Positions 32,247 through 42,926 of a stretch of 64,000 nucleotides of DNA are shown piece by piece (positions within the stretch are counted from its first letter, which is position 1; the number at the start of each line of letters is the position of its first letter). The DNA is from Myxococcales bacterium. Lineage in GTDB: Bacteria; Myxococcota_A; Polyangia; Haliangiales; Haliangiaceae. Made by a program: the position numbers and the translations under genes. Location: positions 1 to 64,000 of the forward strand of contig JADJJK010000002.1 of the NCBI GenBank assembly GCA_016706545.1, in the 5' to 3' direction. The notes under the pieces were generated by a model, which saw only the letters and a program-made list of their open reading frames with translations, was not told the origin of the DNA and made no database searches.

Positions 32247-33916
32247 CAGAACCGGTAGGCCGCGCGCAAGAACGCGGACAGGGTGGTGACCTTGGGATCC
32301 GTGGTCGTCATGGCGCCGGTGGTGCTGGACAACCCAAAGCTGCCCACCCCAAAGCTCCCCATCAAGAACAAGGCGGACTTGAGGCGGTAGTAGACGGTGC
32401 CGGTCGCCGACAGCGTGCTGGTCTTGGCCTGGCCAAACAGCAAGGTGCCAGTCGCGCCATCGTCCTTGGTGCTGGTGTACCCGACCTCTCCCTCCCAGGA
32501 GCCGCGGCCTTGCTTGAACTCGCGCGAGGCAAACGCGCGGACGCCCAGGTACGAGGAGCGGCTGCTGGCCTCCCCCACCGAGAAGCTGCGCACGCCGTCC
32601 ACGCCAAGCCGGGTCCGGCGCAGGTTGCGGTGAACGAGCTGGGCCAGCACGTCCACGCTGGTCGAGGACGTGAAGGTGTAGTTGCCGGCGCCGCTGGTCA
32701 CCGCGAGGTCCGGCCGATAGCGAGCCGCCAGCGCCACCGAGGCCTCGATCTCCTGCGCCGCGCCCAGCGAAGCCGAGAGCCCGGCCTGCGCCTGGGTCGA
32801 TGACACCCGGCGCAGCGCCGCGTCGTTGCGAATCCGCGAGGCGTCCGCGGGCTCGAGGAACGTCTGCGCCTGGACCTCCAGGGTCTCGGTGTCCACGTGG
32901 TTGAGGCTCAAGGTAGCGCGCAGCGCTGGCGCAGGACGGTAGTTGATGCCCGCCGAGAGGTTGTTGGCGGCAAACCCGCCCTCGGAGACCAGGTCGATCA
33001 GCGCGAAGTGATAGAGGTCGAGCTTCGACGAGCTGCGCAGGTACCCGGTGGAGGTCACGTAGACTCGCGGCTTCTCGCCCTTGAGCGGGGCGACGGTCCC
33101 GGCCCCCGCCGAGCCGTAGGACAAGGTCGTGCGATAGGCAGCGCCAGCGCCGGCGGCGATGGGCGGCGTGCGGCCCAGCTCATCGCCATTGGCGCGCTGG
33201 AGCACGGGGTAGTCGGTGGAGATCGAACGGGATCCGCGCAGCGGATACGCTCCCACAAAGCCCAGCAACGTGACGCGGTCGCTCTTGGCGTAGTCGACGC
33301 GCAGACCGTCGATCTTCATCCCGCCCAGATCGGCGATGTACTGCCGGCCCAAGAACAGGTCGAAGCGGTCACCTGGCCGGGTGATCCACAGCTCCTTGAC
33401 CTCCAGCTCGGTCTCGCCGGTGAGGCCTGACTGGACGCGAGTGTCGCCGTTGACGCTGCTGGCGGTGGTGTCCTCGGGGTTGGTGACGACCCGCCCCCGG
33501 AGATCCATCCGCGCTTGCCAGCGCCCGCCCTTGATGTGGCGCGCGTCGAGCTGCGCGCGCAGGTCCGTGAACAGCCGGCTGAACTGGCTGGCGGCACCGA
33601 CCCCGCCGCCGACCCCTTTGGCGTCGCCGCCGGACTCGGAGTAGTAGAACGTGCTCGACACCAGGTTGCCTTGAAAGAGCGTGCGCTCCTCGGTATCCGG
33701 CGTGTCGAGCTTGTCGATGAAAAAGCGCTCCTTCTCGAACACGTTGGCGCGCGACCGGTCAAGGTCGCCCTCCTCTGCGCTCACGCGATCCGAGCCCTTC
33801 AGCTCGCCGAGCGCGTCGGTGGAGGCGTCGTCGTCGTCGGCGACGGCAGCGGCGGGCGCGAGCAGCAAGGCCAGCCCCGACGTGATGGCCAGGGGATTGC
33901 GGAGCATCATCGGCAC
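32246..33916 (-). CDS. Outer-membrane beta-barrel protein of the multihaem unit
   Basis: A protein of up to 556 residues with a signal (LAITSGLALLLAPAAAVADD) and an acidic N-terminal stretch. The rest has many alternating strands, such as GRWQARMDLRGRVVTN, RFDLFLGRQYIADLGGMKID and SALFLMGSFGVGSFGLSS. It ends in AYRF, the aromatic C-terminal signal read by the barrel assembly machinery. About 20 or more strands can be drawn by eye, comparable to porin partners of multihaem cytochromes (MtrB/PioB-like), although sequence identity to those is not apparent. GTG 33916 or the ATGs at 33910 and 33907 overlap the stop of the cytochrome gene, so these two are translated together. That coupling is the main evidence for a shared job. 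Confidence 0.78.
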   Translation of the reverse strand: MPMMLRNPLAITSGLALLLAPAAAVADDDDASTDALGELKGSDRVSAEEGDLDRSRANVFEKERFFIDKLDTPDTEERTLFQGNLVSSTFYYSESGGDAKGVGGGVGAASQFSRLFTDLRAQLDARHIKGGRWQARMDLRGRVVTNPEDTTASSVNGDTRVQSGLTGETELEVKELWITRPGDRFDLFLGRQYIADLGGMKIDGLRVDYAKSDRVTLLGFVGAYPLRGSRSISTDYPVLQRANGDELGRTPPIAAGAGAAYRTTLSYGSAGAGTVAPLKGEKPRVYVTSTGYLRSSSKLDLYHFALIDLVSEGGFAANNLSAGINYRPAPALRATLSLNHVDTETLEVQAQTFLEPADASRIRNDAALRRVSSTQAQAGLSASLGAAQEIEASVALAARYRPDLAVTSGAGNYTFTSSTSVDVLAQLVHRNLRRTRLGVDGVRSFSVGEASSRSSYLGVRAFASREFKQGRGSWEGEVGYTSTKDDGATGTLLFGQAKTSTLSATGTVYYRLKSALFLMGSFGVGSFGLSSTTGAMTTTDPKVTTLSAFLRAAYRF

Positions 33917-36360
33917 ACCGAGTCCACTAGGGACGCTGCGCCAGAGGCGATGCTCCAGCTATTGGGGTTGTGGCAGGTCGAGCCCGTGCAGCTATCGAGC
34001 CGGGCCGTGTGGGTTGCGCGCGGCAACGCCTCGGCCAGGTGACAGCCGTTGCACTTGGGCGACACCGCGCCGTAGTTGCCGGACTTGTGGCACTCCTGGC
34101 ATGGCAGCGTGCGGTGCAGGCCGGTCAGGTTGCAGCCGACCCGCGAGTGATCGAAGCGCGCTGGCGCAAACGACCACTGCGTGTGGCACTGCCCGCACTT
34201 GGGCGACAGCGAGTTCGAGTGGATGTCGTCTTGCCGATGGCAGTTGATGCAGAGATTGCCGGCGCCAGCGAGCGGGCGATTGTCGCGGTGGCAGCGGTTG
34301 CAGGCGATGTTGTCGTGCGCGCCCTTGAGCGCGAAGTCGCCCACGTCGTGCAGCGGCTTGACGTCCTCGAAGCTGCGGGTGGTGTGACAGTTCTGGCACG
34401 CCACCCCGTACTGGCCGCGATGGACGTCCGGCTCGGGGTGACAGCCAAAGCAGTCCTGCGGCCGCGGCTTGTAGGTCATCGACGGATGGCAGTCGGCGCA
34501 GCGCACGTCCAGGTGCTTGCCATCGATCTTGAACGGCGACATGCGGTTGTGGTTGAAGATGTTGTCGCCGGTCTCGACGTGGCACTTCTCGCACTTGTCG
34601 GTCAAGCGACCGCGATGCACGTCATCGGCGGCGTGGCAGCCCGCGGCGGCGCACGTGTTGGGCGTGCCGTCAAACTCACGCGCCGGGTGGCACGAGTCGC
34701 AGGAGTTCTTCTTGTGCTCGCCCTTGAGCTTGTACTCGGTGTCCTCGTTGTGATCGAAGCGCAGCGCGTCCCAGGTGCCGGGGCTGTGGCAGCGCGAGCA
34801 CTCGGCGCCAAGCGTGCCCTTGTGGAGCGAGTCCTCGTGGCAGCGGGCGCCGCACTCGAGCGGCGTCTCCTTGAACTTGCCGTTGGGGTGGCACTCATCG
34901 CACGCCACCGAGCGGTGCGCCTTGACCAGCGGGAACTTGGACTTGGGCCCGTGATACGCGGCCACCAGCTTGTCGCGGTCCATGCCGTCGTTGCTGCCGG
35001 GCTTGAGATGGCAGCCGATGCACTCGTTGTCCTTGTGCAGCTTGTCGTGGACGTTGGTGTGGGCGTGACACCCCATGCACTTGGCCTCCTTGGCGGGCAC
35101 CGGCCACTTGAAGCCCTCGAGGCGCTCGAAGTCATCTGGCCGCTTGCCGCGGTGGCACGAGCGGCACGCGGTGGAGGCGTGCTCCCCCGTGAGCTTGAAG
35201 GCGGTCCGGCGGTCGTGGCTAAACGAGCTCGGCTTCCAGCTCGAAGGCGGATGGCAGGTGGCGCACGCCGGCAGCGGCTCGCCGAAGGCCTTGAAGCGGC
35301 TGCCATGCTTGCTGTCCTTGGCGTGGCAGGCCTCGGTCTCGCAGGCGGCGTTGGGCTTCTTCTCGCCCAGGCTCTTGGGGTGGCAGCTATAGCAGTCCAT
35401 CTTGCTGTGGCCTGCGCCCAGGTCGAACTTGGTATTGGAGTCGTGGTCGAACTTGAAGTCCTTGAGCTTCTTGAAGGTCGGTGAGTGGCAGAGCTCGCAG
35501 TCCTTCTTGTTGAAGATGTGACCTTCGTGCGGCGTCTTGTGACAGCCCGAGTTGCCACAGCTATCCGGATCTTGAAATGGCAGGTTGAACTTCGCCTTGA
35601 CGTGGCACTTGGCGCACGTGACGTCGGCGTGGGAGCCCAAGAGCGGCATCGCCGCGTCCTTGCGATCATCGTGGTTGAACTGGCGCTGCCCCTCCGGCTT
35701 GGCCGGCTTCCAGACGCTCTCGCCATGGCAGCGCTCGCACGCCATCATGTCCCGGCGCTCGAAGCCGTGCGGCTGGTCATCCTTGTGACAGGAGCCGCAC
35801 AGCTTGTCTTGCCCCAGGTAGGTGCGCAGGCCCTGCTTGTTCTTGATCTTGTGGCAGTCCTCGCACTTGATGGCGCTGTGCTTGCCCTTGAGCGGCCAGC
35901 CAGAGAGGTCGTGGTCAAAGCCCTTCTCGCCGCCCTTGACGTTGGACCAGCCCATGATGTCAAAGCCGCGCTTCTTGTGCTCGGAGTGGCAGGTCTCGCA
36001 CTTCTTGCCCTTGACCAGCGACGAGGCGTGAAATCCCTTGCCAGCGTTGATCCGCGAGGCGAGATCGCTGTGATCGTGGCACCCCAGGCACTTGGCGTTG
36101 GCGGTGTCACGGGTGCCATCGACGTGGCAATCGTTGCACTTGTCCTTGGTATCCAGCGTGGCGTGGCTGGTGGACAGCGGGCCTGGCGAGGAGCTGAAGA
36201 AGTCGTCGGCGCTGGCCGGCCCGGCGAGGGTCACCCCCAGCGCCAGCACCAGGCAGCACAGCGCGGACCGCCATGGCCTCGCGCGCTCGCGCGACGCGGC
36301 CCCTACCCCCCGCCACCAGGACGAGGCGAACGCCGCGAGAGCGGCACGAGCTGCTGACAT
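33907..36360 (-). CDS. Giant multihaem c-type cytochrome, 30 haem motifs
   Basis: An exported protein of 817 residues with signal SALCCLVLALGVTLAGPASA. I count 25 CXXCH motifs (the first, CNDCH, shortly after the signal) plus four CX4CH (CGNSGCH, CETEACH, CAAAGCH, CTGSTCH) and one CX3CH (CGARCH). The 30 sites are spread evenly about every 25 residues. Many extra His residues precede motifs (GxH, DVHRG) and could be sixth ligands. It resembles cytochrome c3/c7-type repeat proteins and would be periplasmic or embedded in the barrel, conducting electrons over a long distance. ATG at 36360 has AAGG upstream; a GTG at 36381 would overlap the preceding gene by 11 bases. The gene lies between the ferredoxin-membrane protein and the barrel. 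Confidence 0.95.
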   Translation of the reverse strand: MSAARAALAAFASSWWRGVGAASRERARPWRSALCCLVLALGVTLAGPASADDFFSSSPGPLSTSHATLDTKDKCNDCHVDGTRDTANAKCLGCHDHSDLASRINAGKGFHASSLVKGKKCETCHSEHKKRGFDIMGWSNVKGGEKGFDHDLSGWPLKGKHSAIKCEDCHKIKNKQGLRTYLGQDKLCGSCHKDDQPHGFERRDMMACERCHGESVWKPAKPEGQRQFNHDDRKDAAMPLLGSHADVTCAKCHVKAKFNLPFQDPDSCGNSGCHKTPHEGHIFNKKDCELCHSPTFKKLKDFKFDHDSNTKFDLGAGHSKMDCYSCHPKSLGEKKPNAACETEACHAKDSKHGSRFKAFGEPLPACATCHPPSSWKPSSFSHDRRTAFKLTGEHASTACRSCHRGKRPDDFERLEGFKWPVPAKEAKCMGCHAHTNVHDKLHKDNECIGCHLKPGSNDGMDRDKLVAAYHGPKSKFPLVKAHRSVACDECHPNGKFKETPLECGARCHEDSLHKGTLGAECSRCHSPGTWDALRFDHNEDTEYKLKGEHKKNSCDSCHPAREFDGTPNTCAAAGCHAADDVHRGRLTDKCEKCHVETGDNIFNHNRMSPFKIDGKHLDVRCADCHPSMTYKPRPQDCFGCHPEPDVHRGQYGVACQNCHTTRSFEDVKPLHDVGDFALKGAHDNIACNRCHRDNRPLAGAGNLCINCHRQDDIHSNSLSPKCGQCHTQWSFAPARFDHSRVGCNLTGLHRTLPCQECHKSGNYGAVSPKCNGCHLAEALPRATHTARLDSCTGSTCHNPNSWSIASGAASLVDSVCR

Positions 36361-36370
36361 CTGCACGACC

Positions 36371-38611
<2,241 letters not shown>

Positions 38612-38827
38612 CGCTGAGGAGGGTTCCAAGTGTCAGGATTGCGTGAAGCGACGGTGAGGTGTGCTCGGGACGAACCGGAAGGGTTGGGTTTCGCGCTCTT
38701 GCCCCGCCGCGACCGCCGCGGCGTCCGCGGCACCATGAGCCCCACAGCGACCACGGCGCCCATCGACCACGGGCAAGTCTAGGCTATCAGCAGGGAACCG
38801 CGCTTCGAAAGGTGGATACGAAGACAG
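38612..38827. other. Divergent promoter region of the multihaem unit
   Basis: A 216-base gap between the conduit unit and a plus-strand gene. It should contain the promoter and any BlaI operator. I find no strong dyad of the TACA-N-TGTA type used by BlaI. A TATCCT box at about 38834 lies near the plus-strand gene start. Confidence 0.35.
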
Positions 38828-39535
38828 ATGAGGTATCCTACCCGCCGTGCCAGAGCCGTCAACAGCGAGACCGTGACCATCTCGACCTGGCCTGGAATCC
38901 GCGCCGCGGCTTCGGTCGTCATCGCCGTTTTCGTCGGTGTCACCGCGCCGACGCGAGCCCACGCGGACCCGCGCGGGGCAACGACGCGATCTGTCGAGCC
39001 AAGCAGCGCAAGCAAGCTCACACCCACGCACGACGAAGGTGGCGGGGCGCCAGCCGAGGTGGTCCAGCCTCTGCCTTTGCCGGCGTCCGACCGCCGATCA
39101 GCAAAGGCTGCCCCCATGGCCGCGGACCTCGATGGGGTGTATCTGTGGCTGGCACCCTGGGCGGCCTGGACCGAGAGCGACGAAGGCGGGGACTCGCTGT
39201 TCGGTGTCGAGCTCGCGCTCACGGCGGTTCGCGAGCGCGCGGCGCTGGGCCTCCTCGGCGTGACGATGGGCGCCGCCCGATATGCGGAAGGCGATGCTGG
39301 ACGGCTCTGGGCATCGGCGGCGCTGGGCACCCGGCGCGGCCTGGGGCTGATGCTCGGAGTGTCCGCCGGCCCGATCATCGAGCTCTCGGAGCTGGCGCAC
39401 CCACGCATCGGCGGCGGCGTAGGCGTGTGGCTGTTCGCAGGCCTGGTGCCGTTTGCCCGGGTGGCCGCGGTTCCGCAACGGGGGATCCTGGCGGAGGTGG
39501 GCCTCGAGATTGCGCTGCCGCTGCGACGCTGGTGA
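38828..39535 (+). CDS. Hypothetical exported protein
   Basis: A 235-residue protein with an uncharged signal core (AAASVVIAVFVGVTAPTRAHA, about residues 26-47) and a Pro/Ser/Ala linker to residue 95. From there it has short Gly-rich strand-like segments: GVYLWLAPWAAWTESDEGG, ALGLLGVTMGAARYAEG, GLMLGVSAGPIIELSEL and GILAEVGLEIALPLRRW. These suggest a small eight-strand barrel. No family is recognised. The N-terminus is uncertain: ATG at 38828 gives a long basic leader, and later GTG codons would shorten it. It is divergent from the conduit operon and could share its control region, but nothing in its sequence ties it to electron transfer. Confidence 0.6.
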   Translation: MRYPTRRARAVNSETVTISTWPGIRAAASVVIAVFVGVTAPTRAHADPRGATTRSVEPSSASKLTPTHDEGGGAPAEVVQPLPLPASDRRSAKAAPMAADLDGVYLWLAPWAAWTESDEGGDSLFGVELALTAVRERAALGLLGVTMGAARYAEGDAGRLWASAALGTRRGLGLMLGVSAGPIIELSELAHPRIGGGVGVWLFAGLVPFARVAAVPQRGILAEVGLEIALPLRRW

Positions 39536-39628
39536 GCCGGGCCAACGCATGCGCCGATCACCGCACGCAAACAACCGCTCCAAACACGTTGACAGTGCCT
39601 GTCCTTCCTGGCTAGATCGCGGCCCTCA

Positions 39629-39702
39629 CGGGGTGTAGCGCAGTCTGGTAGCGCACTTGGTTCGGGACCAAGGAGTCGCAGGTTCAAATCCTGTCACCCC
39701 GA
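39629..39702 (+). tRNA. tRNA-Pro (CGG)
   Basis: The acceptor stem CGGGGTG (39629-39635) pairs fully with CACCCCG (39695-39701), followed by A as discriminator base. The anticodon stem CTTGG/CCAAG encloses TTCGGGA with anticodon CGG. The T-arm GCAGG-TTCAAAT-CCTGT is standard. The 3' CCA is not encoded. Confidence 0.97.
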
Positions 39703-39851
39703 CAACGAAAACGAGATCTTCGCAGCCGGTGGCCGCGAAACGAGCCGGCGACAAGCTGGCCGCTTGCACTTCCTGGTTCGCTGGGAGTGCGTTGCGCAGA
39801 GGCGGCGCGCTCTGGCGTGCTGGGCGGTCCTCGGGATGGCCTTGGCGCTGC

Positions 39852-39925
39852 GGCGCTGGGCCGCTCCGGACGAGGCCGCGCTGGGCTGAGGCCGCGCTGG
39901 GGCCGGGCCGCGCTGGGCCGTGCTG
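39852..39925. repeat. Degenerate GGCCGCGCTGGG repeats
   Basis: Four to five imperfect copies with a period of about 13-17 bases lie between the tRNA and the regulator gene. Not in an identified gene. Confidence 0.5.
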
Positions 39926-39971
39926 GCGAGACTTGGTCGACCTCGCGATATTCGACGCAGCCGTAAGTTTA

Positions 39972-40019
39972 TGTTGTGGTTGCGTTTTCCTTGGTCAGAC
40001 AGTGTGCTTCACCACAACA
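39972..40019. promoter_or_regulatory. Spaced inverted repeat TGTTGTGG/CCACAACA
   Basis: TGTTGTGG at 39972-39979 and its exact complement at 40012-40019 enclose 32 bases of AT-richer sequence about 105 bases upstream of the receiver-XRE gene. It may be a regulatory site or an RNA stem; the downstream regulator has an XRE domain that could bind it. Confidence 0.35.
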
Positions 40020-40122
40020 GTTACCAGAAAGACGGCGCGATCCCTTGACGTGCCCCAGCTTTCATTACGGCCAAACTCTTAGTCTTGGTGACAGCAAAAA
40101 GAAGCTGTGGCAGCATGGCTGC

Positions 40123-40734
40123 ATGTCCAAGCTCTCGGTGTTGGTTGTCGACGATGAAAGAGACATCCTCGAGTACATCAACGACCAGCTGACCGCCGAG
40201 GGGTACGAGGTGACCACCCTCGACGACCCCAAGCAGGCGCTTGAGAGAATTCGCGTGGAGATCTTCCACATCGTCATGCTGGATCTCATGATGCCCGCGA
40301 TGTCGGGGTTGGAGCTGCTCGCGCAGATCCGCGAGGTCGATGATGACATCGCCGTCATCATCCTGACCGGGCACCCGCGCTTCGAGACGGCGCAGACCGC
40401 CATCCAGTACGACGTGTCCGCGTACATCCAAAAGCCGTCTTCGGCTCAGGAGTTCCGCGACACCATCGCCCGCATCATCAAGAGGAAGGGCATCGTGCTG
40501 CGCAGCGATGGCGACGTGCTCAACAACATGGGACGTCGGATCCGCGACCTGCGCCGCGAGCGCCAGCTCACCTTGCGCCAGCTCTCTCGGCGCACCAACC
40601 TGTCGGTGTCCCTGCTCTCCCAGATCGAGCGCGCCGAGTCAGCCGCGTCAGTCTCGAGCCTGGTCAAGGTGGCGGCCGCGCTCGACGTGCGGATTCCGGA
40701 TCTGTTCGAGGGCCAGGTCGAGCCACAGCGATAG
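40123..40734 (+). CDS. Receiver-XRE transcriptional regulator
   Basis: A 203-residue regulator fusing a receiver to a helix-turn-helix of the XRE/Cro type, an uncommon pairing. The receiver (residues 1-120) has VLVVDDERDILEYI, phospho-Asp about 54 in VMLDLMMPAMSGLELL, Thr in VIILTGHP and Lys in AYIQKPSS. The XRE domain (about 137-195) reads RRIRDLRRERQLTLRQLSRR and SLLSQIERAESAASVSSLV. Phosphorylation would alter DNA binding. ATG at 40123 is chosen because the receiver begins directly after it. No kinase gene is adjacent, so it is an orphan; the two PAS kinases at the left end are candidates only by proximity. Rpe follows 78 bases downstream. Confidence 0.9.
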   Translation: MSKLSVLVVDDERDILEYINDQLTAEGYEVTTLDDPKQALERIRVEIFHIVMLDLMMPAMSGLELLAQIREVDDDIAVIILTGHPRFETAQTAIQYDVSAYIQKPSSAQEFRDTIARIIKRKGIVLRSDGDVLNNMGRRIRDLRRERQLTLRQLSRRTNLSVSLLSQIERAESAASVSSLVKVAAALDVRIPDLFEGQVEPQR

Positions 40735-40812
40735 GCTCGCGAGCCTGGTTGCTGTCTCGTTGCACGACCGGCCAGGGCACACCAGGCGCGCGTGGTCGTG
40801 GTATGAGACCGC

Positions 40813-41505
40813 GTGCTCCCGATAAGGATCGCCCCTTCCATCCTGTCTGCTGATTTTGGGCGGCTCGCGGCGGAGGTGGCCGCGGTTGAGAAGGCGGGCG
40901 CAGACTACATCCACGTCGACGTGATGGATGGCCACTTCGTGCCCAACCTGACGATCGGGCCGATGGTCATCGAGGCCGTGCGCAAGGCGACGACGCTGCC
41001 GCTGGACGTCCACCTCATGATCGAGCACGCCGATCGCTGGGTGGAGAGCTACGCCAAGGCGGGCGCCGATCTGATCGGCGTCCACGTGGAGGCCTGTCCG
41101 CACCTGCACCGCACCATCGCGGCCATCGCCGCCCTCGGCAAGAAGCCGGTGGCCGTGCTCAACCCGGCGACGCCGCTCTCGGCGCTGCGCTGGATCCTGC
41201 CGGACTGCGCGATGGTGCTCCTCATGTCCGTCAACCCGGGCTTTGGCGGACAGTCCTTCATCGGCAGCACGCTGCAGAAGCTGCGCGAGCTGCGCGCCAT
41301 GATCGACGAGGCAGGCCTGACGGTGGAGATCGAGGTCGACGGCGGGCTCAAGCTCGACAACGTGGAGCAAGTGGCGGCGGCCGGCGCCAACGTGCTGGTC
41401 GCCGGCTCCGGAATCTTCGCGACGCCGGACTACGAGGCCACGATCTCGTCGATGCGCCAGCGCGCCACGCGCGGCTACGCCGCGGGCCTCGCGACGTCCC
41501 GCTAG
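40813..41505 (+). CDS. rpe: Ribulose-phosphate 3-epimerase
   Basis: A 230-residue TIM-barrel enzyme interconverting D-ribulose 5-phosphate and D-xylulose 5-phosphate in the pentose phosphate pathway. IRIAPSILSADFGRLAAEV, HVDVMDGHFVPNLTIGP (metal His and catalytic Asp), DVHLMIEHADRW, MSVNPGFGGQSFI and EVDGGLKLDN (second catalytic Asp) are all present. Length is typical. The start is GTG at 40813, the only start that keeps the first strand. A TATGAG box lies five bases before it and no ribosome binding site is seen, so a leaderless message is possible. The gene converges with rsmB, leaving an 80-base gap of simple GACGCTGCGAC-type sequence. Confidence 0.96.
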   Translation: MLPIRIAPSILSADFGRLAAEVAAVEKAGADYIHVDVMDGHFVPNLTIGPMVIEAVRKATTLPLDVHLMIEHADRWVESYAKAGADLIGVHVEACPHLHRTIAAIAALGKKPVAVLNPATPLSALRWILPDCAMVLLMSVNPGFGGQSFIGSTLQKLRELRAMIDEAGLTVEIEVDGGLKLDNVEQVAAAGANVLVAGSGIFATPDYEATISSMRQRATRGYAAGLATSR

Positions 41506-41585
41506 GCTCCGCGAGGAGCGCCGACGCTGCGACGACGCCGCGACGACGCTGCAACGGCGAAGGATCGGCGACCGCCACCGTTCGC

Positions 41586-42926
41586 TTAGTGCTTACGCAC
41601 CAGGCGCGCCAGATAGAACGCATCGCCGCCGTCGCGGTGCGGCCAGGTCTGTTGCTCCCCGACGAGCTGTAGCTCGGGCCGTCGTTGCAGCAAGGCGCCG
41701 ATCTGCTGCTTGCCCTCGCGCGCGGTGAACGTACAGACGGAGTACACGAGGGTTCCACCAGGCGCGAGGACCTCGTACACCGCGTCCAGGAGACGCGCCT
41801 GCACCGCCGCCACCGACTCGACCTGGGCGGGGAGCACCCGCCACTTGGCGTCCGGGTGACGGCGCAGCACGCCGAGCCCCGAGCACGGGGCGTCGAGGAT
41901 CACGCTCGAGAAGTCGCGGCCAAGCGCCGGCAACTCCGGCGTCAAGAGATCGCACACGTGCGTGTGGATCCCGTGCAGGCCGAGCCGCTGCGCGCTCTCG
42001 CGCAAGAGCGCCAGCTTGGTCGCTGACAGATCGGCCGCCTCGACGGACGCGGCGTCGTCGCACAGCTCGGCGAGGTGCGTGGACTTGCCGCCGACGCCGG
42101 CGCAGGCGTCGAGCACCCGCTGCCCGCGCTGCGGCGCCGCGGCGCGCGCCACGCCCTGCGCGGACAGGTCCTGCACGGTGAACAGGCCGTCGCCAAACGC
42201 GGCGCTCTGCGCCGGATCGCCGAGGTTGGAGAGGCGCAGCGCGGCGTCGGTGTCAGGCACCGGCTCCGCGGTCACGCCTTCAGCGGCGAAGCGGGCCACC
42301 AGCGCCTCGCGCGAGCCGCGCCGGAGGTTCGCGCGGACAAACAGCGGCGCCTGCTCGGCCAGCGCCAGCGCCGCCAGCTCCAGCTCCTTGGGGTCCTCGA
42401 TCACCGCGGCGAGCTCGTCGAGGATCCAGCCTGGAAGCGACGCGGCCACCAGCAGGCGCGCCCGGGCCTCGCCGGGAAGCGGCGGCTCGCCGGCGGCGCC
42501 GACCTTGCGCAAGACGGCGTTGGCGAAGCCCGCCAGCTTGGCACCGCCGAGCCCACGCGCGGCGTCGACCGCGTCGTCCACGGCGGCGTAGGCCGGGACG
42601 CGATCGAGCAGCAAGAGCTGATAGGCCGCCACCCGCAGCGCGGTCAGCAGGCGCGGCGGCGTGCGCCGCAGATCCGCGTGGATGGCCAGCGCGCGATCCA
42701 GCCGCAGCCGATGGCGCAGGACGCCGTACACCAGCTCCGCCGCCAACCTGCGGTCGCGCTCCTCGAGGCCGGAGCGCGCGAGCTCCCCGTCGAGCGAGAG
42801 CGTGGCCCATGCGTCCTGCTCGCCCACGCGGTCGAGCACGCGCCGAGCGAGCGCGCGCGGCGAGCGCGCCTCACCGCCGCGGAAGGCCTTGCCACCTGGC
42901 GGCCCGCCGCCGCGCGGCCCGCTCAC
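41586..42926 (-). CDS. rsmB: 16S rRNA (cytosine-967-C5)-methyltransferase
   Basis: A 446-residue enzyme methylating 16S rRNA C967 with SAM. The N-terminal NusB-like RNA-binding domain (about residues 20-150) contains RRLAAELVYGVLRHRLRLDR and VPAYAAVDDAVDAARGL. The catalytic domain has motif I LDACAGVGGKSTHLAEL, motif IV SSVILDAPCSGLGVLRRHPD and motif VI with the nucleophile Cys (VYSVCTFTAREG). GTG at 42926 overlaps the stop of fmt by four bases (GTGA), so the pair is coupled, as in many bacteria. The frame stays open further upstream but only as antisense to fmt. The gene ends the minus-strand run that starts at 53451. Confidence 0.96.
   Translation of the reverse strand: MSGPRGGGPPGGKAFRGGEARSPRALARRVLDRVGEQDAWATLSLDGELARSGLEERDRRLAAELVYGVLRHRLRLDRALAIHADLRRTPPRLLTALRVAAYQLLLLDRVPAYAAVDDAVDAARGLGGAKLAGFANAVLRKVGAAGEPPLPGEARARLLVAASLPGWILDELAAVIEDPKELELAALALAEQAPLFVRANLRRGSREALVARFAAEGVTAEPVPDTDAALRLSNLGDPAQSAAFGDGLFTVQDLSAQGVARAAAPQRGQRVLDACAGVGGKSTHLAELCDDAASVEAADLSATKLALLRESAQRLGLHGIHTHVCDLLTPELPALGRDFSSVILDAPCSGLGVLRRHPDAKWRVLPAQVESVAAVQARLLDAVYEVLAPGGTLVYSVCTFTAREGKQQIGALLQRRPELQLVGEQQTWPHRDGGDAFYLARLVRKH

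Larger units (their letters stand above)
39703..40122. other. 420-base gap after tRNA, with GC repeats and AT-rich leader
   Basis: No gene is evident. The first half contains several copies of GGCCGCGCTGGG (about 39852-39925). The second half is less GC-rich than its surroundings and holds an inverted repeat and a TTGACG box (about 40041) upstream of the receiver-XRE regulator. Confidence 0.5.

Noticed and set aside
39657..40082. Frame starting inside the tRNA-Pro
   Set aside because: It includes the tRNA anticodon and T arm translated (DQGVAGSNPVTP), a well-known artefact.
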